In this document: positions 61,604 to 64,000 of the stretch, in pieces
Numbering within the stretch: position 1 is the first letter of the stretch
Layout of the letters: each line of letters starts with the position of its first letter
Origin: Prochilodus magdalenae
Lineage: Eukaryota > Chordata > Actinopteri > Characiformes > Prochilodontidae
Assembly (NCBI GenBank): GCA_024036415.1
Contig: JAMWET010003607.1
Location: 109,501-173,500, forward strand
Length of the DNA stretch: 64,000 nucleotides
Direction of reading: 5' to 3'
Made by a program: the position numbers and the translations under genes
The notes under the pieces: generated by a model
Seen by the model: the letters and a program-made list of their open reading frames with translations, nothing else
Database searches by the model: none
What the model was told of the DNA's origin: nothing

Positions 61604-64000
61604 CAGAATTTCTGGGTGGAATTCCCGCGTTTGTATGTATCCCGCTGTATTCCTGCTGATGTTTGTATGTTGTGTACAGAGTTTCGTCCTGGTGAGCCAT
61701 GGAAAGGTTATCCAAACATCGACCCTGAAACGGACCCATTCGTCACTCCTGGCAGTGTGATTAATAATCTCTCCATCAATACAGTCCGGGATGTTGATCA
61801 CCTCAGGGACAGGAACAATGGTGTGCTGCTTTACTCACGTTAACACCACCGTTCACTGTTTACTCTCCTCCTTTATCTGTTTATCCAGTCGCTCACTTCA
61901 GAGTCTTCCTCTGTTACTGTGTGGTTCTTCAGGTGGCTCTGCTTCCTAATGTAAAGTGTAGTTTGTGAGGACTCTGTATAAAGACCTTCATCTTCTCTCT
62001 CTCCTTCCCGGTTCCCTTTCTCCTCCCCATTCCTGTTCTCCTTCTCATTTCTTTTCTTACTCCTCCTCTTTTTTTCCCTTGTTTCTTCTCCATAGTCTTT
62101 CATTAAAAACAAAAATCCCCCTCCCTACTTTCTAATTGATTTGGTGCTGTTGCTTTTCATATTTAACTCTGAACAAAGCTACATTTGTTGTGAGCATGTT
62201 ATTGGACATGTGTGTAACTTTATGGTGTTTCCTCTTCGACAGGGCCATCCTCATCACTTAACACCACGCTGCCTTCAAATAGTGCCTGGACATCCATTCG
62301 TGCCTCCAACCACAGTAGTTCCCTCAGCAGTACAGCACAAAGCACTTCAGGTAGGACTTAATTCAAGTGACTTTCATTACCTTCCTTTTTAGACTCCTCC
62401 CACTTTACATATTGAACAGGTGTAGATTTGGTGAATAAGTAATTTTGTGACTTCAGCTGCCATTGCACCCAGATTTCAGCCTGTCTGTCTGTCTGACGGC
62501 TGCTGTTTGTCCCCTCACAGCCAGAAACAGTGACTCCAAATGGTCTCCTGGTTCCGTCACCAACACCTCTTTAGCCCACGAGCTGTGGAAGGTTCCCCTC
62601 CCGTCGAAAGGCGTCTCCGCTCCGTCCCGCCCCCCGCCTGGCCTAACAGGGCAGAAACAGCCCTCCTCCTGGGACAGCGGCTCTCTGAGACTGGCCGGCT
62701 GGGGCAGCTCCGAATCCAGATACACCCCGGGTCAGTCACAAAGCATGTGCACACGCCCAGCACGCTTCAGCGTGCAGAGCTTCATCTAGAGGAGCGCTGG
62801 AGATCTCATGACTAGAAATCTGGGCTGACTGGAGTCCCTTATTACACACTTATTTATCATTGTTCCTAAACACAAACAGGAGTTCAATATCAGAAAACAT
62901 GTATAACAAACATGAAGCAGACTCAGGTGACCGTCTGTCTGCCGTCACTGTCATAACATAGAATACTTACTCTTTGTAACAAACCTGCTACTGGGAAGCA
63001 GTGTGTGGACTTGCGAATATATGAAGTTCAGTAATTTTATCCCATGTGGCATTAAAAGATTTTTCAGCATGTTTCAACAAACCTGACACATCAAGCATTT
63101 AAGAAGTAGTCCTGCTGGAGCGCCCCAGAGCTGTGTGCTATTTCTGCGGTCTCTGTTGTGGAGTGATGAAATGTTTGAAGGTGTGGATGTTTCTCGACAG
63201 GCTCCAGCTGGGGTGACAGCAGCTCAGGGAGAACCAACTGGCTCGTTCTCAAAAATCTCACGCCTCAGGTAAGAACCACGGATCGTGTTCATAATGCAGA
63301 GTTGGGTACATCCAATATTAATGGTAATAATCAATATTATATAATAGTCAATATTAATATATCCACATTTATTAATATGAGTCACATTTAATCTATTTAA
63401 ATTGTTTCCAATCTTAGTAACTGATGAACATGGTTGAAATGTCAGATGTTATCTGGATGGTGGATCATTCTCAGCACTGCAGTGACACTGATATGGTGGG
63501 GGTGATGGTGCTGGTGGGAGTGGATCAGACACTGCAGTGTCCACTCACTGTCCACGCTATTAGACACAAAAAGGTCCACCTTGTAGATGTACAGTCAGAG
63601 GCGATAGCTCATCTGCAGCTGCACAGTGCAGAGTTGGCCGTCCTCTAGTCCTTCATCAGTGGCCACAGGATGCTGGATAGTTTTTGGTTGGTGGCTGGAT
63701 CAGTCCAGCAGTGACACTGGGGTGTCCAGCAGCACTGCTGTGTCTGATCCACTCACACCAGCACACCACACACTAACACACAACCACCATGTCTGTGTCA
63801 TTGCAGTCCTGAGAATGACCTGCTCTGTGGCGGTCGAGTGAAGTGACTTAAGGTGTGACTGTGTCTGTGCTGTATTTGTAGATCGATGGCTCCACCCTGC
63901 GAACTCTGTGCATGCAGCACGGTCCACTGATAACATTCCACCTCAACCTGCCCCATGGGAACGCCGTCGTCTGCTACAGCTCCAAGGAGGAGGCGGCCAA
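33283..64000 (+). CDS. tnrc6a: Trinucleotide repeat-containing gene 6A protein (GW182 family), spliced, 3'-partial
   Basis: TNRC6A is the cytoplasmic (P-body) scaffold of microRNA silencing. Its GW/WG motifs bind Argonaute, and its C-terminal silencing domain binds PABP and recruits the PAN2-PAN3 and CCR4-NOT deadenylases (family knowledge). What is seen: exons from 45902 on give one continuous frame with about 15 GW and 20 WG motifs, conserved [14 protein letters not shown] and [14 protein letters not shown] motifs, a poly-Q run, a UBA-like segment, a Q-rich block, a PAM2 motif and the start of an RRM. Collinear matches to TNRC6A rather than 6B or 6C include [36 protein letters not shown] and [18 protein letters not shown]. 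The N-terminal extension (33283, 44238) looks eroded, so translation may start at 45904. The window ends within the RRM; the C-terminus and 3' UTR lie beyond it. Confidence 0.95.
33865..34024 (-). repeat. Dispersed repeat family A, partial
   Basis: In reverse orientation: GGTGATGGATACCAGGGTTC, CCACCAGTGAACCTACATGT, then TCCCTCCACCATGAAT. It has internal deletions and lies in a tnrc6a intron. Confidence 0.7.
35095..35665. repeat. Intronic minisatellite with (TG)n core
   Basis: Imperfect units of about 60-90 bp contain GTATAACCCCTCAGTGTGAG, TGCAGCTGTAGGTGATGTAT and TTCCTATATAGATTATG. A pure (TG)n of about 45 bp lies at 35351-35398. Confidence 0.9.
35854..35925 (+). other. Exon-like 72-bp segment of unknown status
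   Basis: A long CT tract and TTTTGAGCAG (a good acceptor) lead into 72 bp ending GTGTAAAG|GTACGTGT (a good donor). All three frames contain a stop (one only at the last codon), so it is not a simple coding exon. A short stretch TTGATGGAAGGAAGAA faintly recalls the mammalian Lys-rich TNRC6A exon. It could be a cryptic, alternative non-coding or decayed exon. Confidence 0.3.
38161..38343 (+). repeat. Direct duplication, copy 1
   Basis: GAACGGGCTGAGTGAGCCTG through TGTTGGGTTAGTGAGCGTGT is repeated with about 90 percent identity at 39354-39546, separated by about 1 kb. Confidence 0.93.
39354..39546 (+). repeat. Direct duplication, copy 2
   Basis: Second copy of the 38161-38343 block with a 13-bp difference around GTGTAGTTAAACCCAGAGC. 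The two copies flank about 1 kb that includes a T-rich tract and an unrecognised 300-bp segment (38990-39300). Confidence 0.93.
42583..42695 (+). repeat. Short tandem repeat, about 33-bp unit
   Basis: Three to four units of GAGAGGAGCTGTGGGTCAAA followed by CCCCCTAGAA, in a tnrc6a intron. Confidence 0.88.
44021..44150 (+). repeat. Dispersed repeat family A, 3' fragment
   Basis: AATTCCCACCACCACTCTAA, TTTACACCTCACACTAAACC and GAATTCCCCTTGA match the last third of the 6334 copy. It ends about 90 bp upstream of the tnrc6a exon at 44238. Confidence 0.75.
44238..44534 (+). CDS. tnrc6a: tnrc6a diverged N-terminal exon (3' edge uncertain)
   Basis: The acceptor TTCTCTTACAG precedes TGCCAGAACATA. Completed with a G, the frame reads [16 protein letters not shown], close to mammalian TNRC6A VPEQIKPSVSQPQPAN, and later [19 protein letters not shown], aligned to PPRFRHQEHKQLLKRGQHF. 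The mammalian Q-rich spacer is missing, and many substitutions hit residues conserved in mammals. The frame stops at TGA 44531-44533, just before the best phase-1 donor (GAG|GTGCTT at 44535). A weaker phase-1 donor exists at 44412. Either translation of this frame ends here or a different donor is used. The exon may be decaying. Confidence 0.6.
44535..45901 (+). other. tnrc6a: tnrc6a intron with inverted 29-bp minisatellite
   Basis: Apart from the array at 44828-45352 it holds unique sequence with no further exon recognised. It ends with the acceptor CTTCTGTTTCTTAG. Confidence 0.5.
44828..45352 (-). repeat. 29-bp minisatellite family, reverse orientation
   Basis: Diverged units such as CCTACAGCAGTTTAGCTCCA followed by CCCC are the reverse complement of the 24432-25514 unit (TGGAGCTAAACTGCTGTAGG). 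About 17 copies, more decayed than the upstream arrays. Confidence 0.85.
45902..45949 (+). CDS. tnrc6a: tnrc6a 48-bp symmetric exon, possible translation start
   Basis: TTCTGTTTCTTAG|GC and AAACAG|GTGATT frame 48 bp (phase 1 in and out). They encode [15 protein letters not shown] and join in frame to [13 protein letters not shown] of the next exon. The ATG at 45904-45906 has G at +4 and a purine at -3 if the preceding exon ends in G. With the exon at 44238 apparently closed by a stop, this ATG is the best visible start for the main protein. Being a multiple of three with equal phases, the exon could also be skipped. Confidence 0.7.
46312..46385 (-). repeat. Dispersed repeat family A, fragment
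   Basis: CTACCTCACAGCTCCCTGCA and TCCCTCCACCATGAATGGAG are the reverse complement of the centre of the 6334 copy. Confidence 0.8.
47014..47070 (-). repeat. Dispersed repeat family A, fragment
   Basis: GAGCTTTTAGAGGTGGACGT and GACTGTGAACAGTTCT are the reverse complement of the start of the family A copies. Confidence 0.7.
47393..47490. repeat. Two-unit tandem repeat, about 48 bp
   Basis: TTGGTGCTCGATATTTGGTA and CTCGATATACAATGCTTG recur once with few changes. Confidence 0.85.
49232..51853 (+). CDS. tnrc6a: tnrc6a main GW-repeat exon (Argonaute-binding domain)
   Basis: The acceptor TCTAACCGCAG and donor AGCTCAG|GTACGT frame 2622 bp (phase 1 to phase 1). The 873 complete codons form a Ser/Gly/Asn/Trp-rich disordered region with about 15 GW and 20 WG motifs, whose tryptophans insert into Argonaute pockets (family knowledge). 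TNRC6A landmarks are [68 protein letters not shown] and [18 protein letters not shown]. Two poly-Ser tracts (near 50301-50325 and 50457-50490, TCT/TCC repeats) and a (CAG)10 poly-Gln tract at 51771-51800 are length-variation candidates. The upstream in-frame ATG at 49156 is intronic and is not used as a start in this model. Confidence 0.96.
52600..52905 (-). repeat. Dispersed repeat family A, long partial copy
   Basis: In reverse orientation: GGTGGTGGGAACCAGGGTTC, TCCCTCCACCATGAATGGAG, ATCAGGCAGCGTATTCATAA, GAGCTTTTAGAGGGGGACGT and CACTGTGAACAGTTCT. It lacks the central AT-rich third of the 6334 copy. Confidence 0.88.
53455..53565 (+). repeat. Dispersed repeat family A, diverged 5' fragment
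   Basis: Matches GTTAATGGAACCAGATGCCC, AATGCTCCCTCACAAA and ATGCTGCCTGATGTC of the family, with a C-run expansion in the middle. Confidence 0.7.
53783..53992 (+). CDS. tnrc6a: tnrc6a exon, GW region continued
   Basis: TTTGTATTTGCAG and CCTG|GTGAGT frame 210 bp (phase 1 to 1). It encodes [20 protein letters not shown], then [20 protein letters not shown] and [12 protein letters not shown], aligning with mammalian TNRC6A GWGEPWGEPS...VDNGTSAWGKP. It adds four more Trp-Gly or Gly-Trp sites. Confidence 0.95.
53993..55036 (+). other. tnrc6a: tnrc6a intron with TACA microsatellite
   Basis: It carries a (TACA)n microsatellite at about 54468-54528, followed directly by a T-run (54529-54547), and another T-run near 54367-54379. 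No exon is seen. Confidence 0.85.
55037..55206 (+). CDS. tnrc6a: tnrc6a exon, acidic GW segment
   Basis: CCCCTCTAG and CCTAAG|GTAGTT frame 170 bp (phase 1 to 0). It encodes [18 protein letters not shown], then [18 protein letters not shown] and SYMKKMPPK, aligned to mammalian GPKSMQDGWCGDD...EEEEDVEIGMWNSNS. Confidence 0.95.
55542..55619 (+). CDS. tnrc6a: tnrc6a exon, UBA-like segment part 1
   Basis: TTTTTTCCAG and GCT|GTAAGT frame 78 bp (phase 0). It encodes [20 protein letters not shown] and NSMNFA, matching TNRC6A EEAWINPFVKQFSNISF. This is the degenerate UBA-like region; the motif is weaker than in 6B and 6C. Confidence 0.93.
55836..55887 (+). CDS. tnrc6a: tnrc6a exon, UBA-like segment part 2
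   Basis: GTTTTTCAG and CTGGAG|GTAGAA frame 52 bp (phase 0 to 1). It encodes [17 protein letters not shown], matching SRDSPEENVQSNKMDLSGG in mammals. Confidence 0.93.
56005..56135 (+). CDS. tnrc6a: tnrc6a exon after the UBA-like region
   Basis: ACTTCTCTGCAG and GAGAAG|GTTAGT frame 131 bp (phase 1 to 0). It encodes [20 protein letters not shown], then [20 protein letters not shown] and YMEK, matching [21 protein letters not shown] of mammals. Confidence 0.95.
56136..58105 (+). other. tnrc6a: tnrc6a intron (AT-rich, family B repeat)
   Basis: A very AT-rich patch lies at 56580-56645. Family B copy is at 57680-57790. A motif TTAGCTGTAGCACTGGAGCT near 56450 also occurs near 6918. A long pyrimidine-rich tract (57985-58100) precedes the next acceptor. 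No exon is recognised. Confidence 0.75.
57680..57790 (+). repeat. Dispersed repeat family B copy
   Basis: AGTGTTCCGGGTGACTGCTA and TCCATGTTTACATA match the copy at 17190-17290. Confidence 0.65.
58106..58243 (+). CDS. tnrc6a: tnrc6a exon, 46 codons
   Basis: CTGCGCTTCAG and AGACAG|GTGAGT frame 138 bp (phase 0). It encodes [20 protein letters not shown], then [20 protein letters not shown] and PALVRQ, matching the mammalian ADESQNMQF...PSNSALPNQALGS...VRQ segment. Confidence 0.93.
59598..59735 (+). CDS. tnrc6a: tnrc6a exon, Q/P-rich segment
   Basis: GCTGTTTTTAG and TCTCAG|GTACAC frame 138 bp (phase 0). It encodes [20 protein letters not shown], then [20 protein letters not shown] and PLLPSQ, matching [22 protein letters not shown]... 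of TNRC6A. Confidence 0.95.
59955..60092 (+). CDS. tnrc6a: tnrc6a exon, LNQLSQ repeat segment
   Basis: TTTTCCAG and CTCCAG|GTACAG frame 138 bp (phase 0). It encodes [20 protein letters not shown], then [20 protein letters not shown] and QLNQLQ, nearly identical to mammalian TNRC6A. The last 17 bp plus the donor are tandemly repeated in the following intron. Confidence 0.96.
60076..60218 (+). repeat. Tandem repeat of exon end plus 5' splice site
   Basis: Starting at the exon's last bases, a 32-bp unit (GTACAGATCTGAGCCAGCTT then GATCAGCTGCAG) recurs at 60093, 60125 and 60157, with a diverged fourth at 60189. Each copy recreates CAG|GTACAG, so four equivalent donors lie 32 bp apart. Confidence 0.95.
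60308..60382 (+). CDS. tnrc6a: tnrc6a exon, 25 codons
   Basis: TTTTTTGCAG and CAGCAG|GTGAGC frame 75 bp (phase 0). It encodes [20 protein letters not shown] and AQEQQ, matching [26 protein letters not shown]. Confidence 0.94.
60516..60717 (+). CDS. tnrc6a: tnrc6a exon, Q-rich block end
   Basis: GTGTGTTCAG and CTTTAG|GTGGGT frame 202 bp (phase 0 to 1). It encodes [20 protein letters not shown], then [20 protein letters not shown] and [16 protein letters not shown], matching TNRC6A. Confidence 0.95.
61138..61275 (+). CDS. tnrc6a: tnrc6a exon upstream of PAM2
   Basis: (CT)nAG acceptor and ACCTG|GTAAGT frame 138 bp (phase 1 to 1). It encodes [20 protein letters not shown], then [20 protein letters not shown] and QNPSKP, matching [26 protein letters not shown] of mammals. 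Confidence 0.95.
61361..61522 (+). CDS. tnrc6a: tnrc6a exon with PAM2 (PABP-binding) motif
   Basis: CCCCTGTAG and CCACCAG|GTCTCT frame 162 bp (phase 1 to 1). It encodes [20 protein letters not shown], then [20 protein letters not shown] and NVNWPP. The [11 protein letters not shown] core, with its key Phe and Pro, is the PAM2-like motif that binds the MLLE domain of poly(A)-binding protein (family knowledge) and is needed for full silencing activity. Confidence 0.96.
61523..61679 (+). other. tnrc6a: tnrc6a short intron with (TG)n
   Basis: A 157-bp intron of which about 60 bp (61542-61600) is a pure (TG)n run close to the donor. The run is a likely polymorphic microsatellite and a possible splicing modulator. 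Confidence 0.93.
61680..61820 (+). CDS. tnrc6a: tnrc6a exon, silencing domain
   Basis: TTGTGTACAG and AACAATG|GTGTGC frame 141 bp (phase 1 to 1). It encodes [20 protein letters not shown], then [20 protein letters not shown] and HLRDRNN, almost identical to mammalian TNRC6A. This is part of the bipartite silencing domain that contacts CCR4-NOT and PAN3 through dispersed tryptophans. Confidence 0.96.
61821..62242 (+). other. tnrc6a: tnrc6a intron
   Basis: A pyrimidine-rich patch at 61985-62095 creates an artefactual Lys/Glu-rich ORF on the minus strand. Nothing else is seen. Confidence 0.85.
62243..62350 (+). CDS. tnrc6a: tnrc6a exon, silencing domain
   Basis: CCTCTTCGACAG and ACTTCAG|GTAGGA frame 108 bp (phase 1 to 1). 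It encodes [20 protein letters not shown], then [16 protein letters not shown], matching [21 protein letters not shown] of TNRC6A. Confidence 0.95.
62521..62730 (+). CDS. tnrc6a: tnrc6a exon, silencing domain (P-GL motif)
   Basis: TCCCCTCACAG and ACCCCGG|GTCAGT frame 210 bp (phase 1 to 1). It encodes [20 protein letters not shown], then [40 protein letters not shown] and [10 protein letters not shown], matching TNRC6A including the P-GL block [10 protein letters not shown]. Confidence 0.96.
62731..63200 (+). other. tnrc6a: tnrc6a intron
   Basis: A 470-bp intron from GTCAGTCA to TTCTCGACAG. Unique sequence; nothing else is seen. Confidence 0.85.
63201..63268 (+). CDS. tnrc6a: tnrc6a exon, start of RRM
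   Basis: TTCTCGACAG and CCTCAG|GTAAGA frame 68 bp (phase 1 to 0). It encodes [20 protein letters not shown] and TPQ, matching [24 protein letters not shown]. The [10 protein letters not shown] strand begins the RRM, which in GW182 proteins does not bind RNA in the canonical way (family knowledge). Confidence 0.96.
63462..63820. mobile_element. About 360-bp inverted-repeat element in last visible intron
   Basis: The left end TGGATCATTCTCAGCACTGC and following AGTGACACTGATATGG are mirrored by the right end (reverse complement GGTCATTCTCAGGACTGCAA, TGACACAGACATGG), with long imperfect inverted arms of more than 100 bp containing GAGTGGATCAGACAC. No ORF is present. I recognise the sequence as a common fish interspersed repeat but not its formal family. 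It probably belongs to a non-autonomous DNA element group. Confidence 0.8.
63882..64000 (+). CDS. tnrc6a: tnrc6a exon, RRM (truncated by window end)
   Basis: TGTATTTGTAG precedes ATCGATGGC. The frame (phase 0 in) encodes [20 protein letters not shown], then [20 protein letters not shown], with RRM topology. Mammalian TNRC6A has R where fish has C in VRYSSKEE. The exon continues past 64000. Confidence 0.95.
   Translation, partial: MDGSTLRTLCMQHGPLITFHLNLPHGNAVVCYSSKEEAA

Noticed and set aside
49232..64000. Assignment to tnrc6b or tnrc6c
   Set aside because: The [18 protein letters not shown] block, [18 protein letters not shown] and the weak UBA-like segment ([15 protein letters not shown]) fit TNRC6A, not the 6B/6C versions as I recall them.

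Overview
This is a stretch of vertebrate, almost certainly teleost fish, nuclear DNA. Genes are split by GT-AG introns, the promoter is a CpG-rich island, and the flanks carry L2-type LINE ends, inverted-repeat elements and many minisatellites. No bacterial, organellar or viral gene is seen. A ray-finned (possibly otophysan) fish is inferred from the repeat types and from divergence against mammalian TNRC6A; the species cannot be named.

One protein-coding gene is supported: tnrc6a (GW182 family), the scaffold that links Argonaute to deadenylases in microRNA silencing. It lies on the + strand and runs off the right edge. A CpG-rich promoter and non-coding first exon end at 27670. A short N-terminal exon (33283-33328) and a diverged N-terminal exon (about 44238-44534) follow, then a 48-bp exon (45902-45949) and the 2.6-kb GW-repeat exon (49232-51853). 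Sixteen smaller exons between 53783 and 64000 encode the rest of the Argonaute-binding region, the UBA-like segment, the Q-rich block, the PAM2 motif (PABP binding) and the first part of the RRM. All junctions from 45902 onward keep the reading frame. The window ends inside the RRM.

Positions 1-27290 hold no gene I can support. This upstream third is a mosaic of minisatellites (unit lengths of about 50, 20, 36, 14, 10, 30, 18 and 29 bp), a 5'-truncated L2 LINE with the C-terminal end of its reverse-transcriptase ORF, a second L2 3' end lying inside a minisatellite, a 420-bp terminal-inverted-repeat element and copies of an unnamed dispersed repeat. Unique DNA between them may include regulatory elements, but conservation could not be tested.

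The most interesting points are: (1) apparent decay of the tnrc6a N-terminal extension (Lys-rich exon not found; next exon highly diverged with an in-frame stop before its best-placed donor), with a possible new start codon in the 48-bp exon; (2) tandem duplication of an exon end with its 5' splice site, giving four candidate donors; (3) a perfect 17-bp hairpin just inside intron 1; (4) a 14-bp minisatellite apparently seeded from an inverted-repeat element that also occurs in the last tnrc6a intron; (5) a 2-kb array of 30-bp units, open on both strands, with a CAGGTG E-box in almost every unit.
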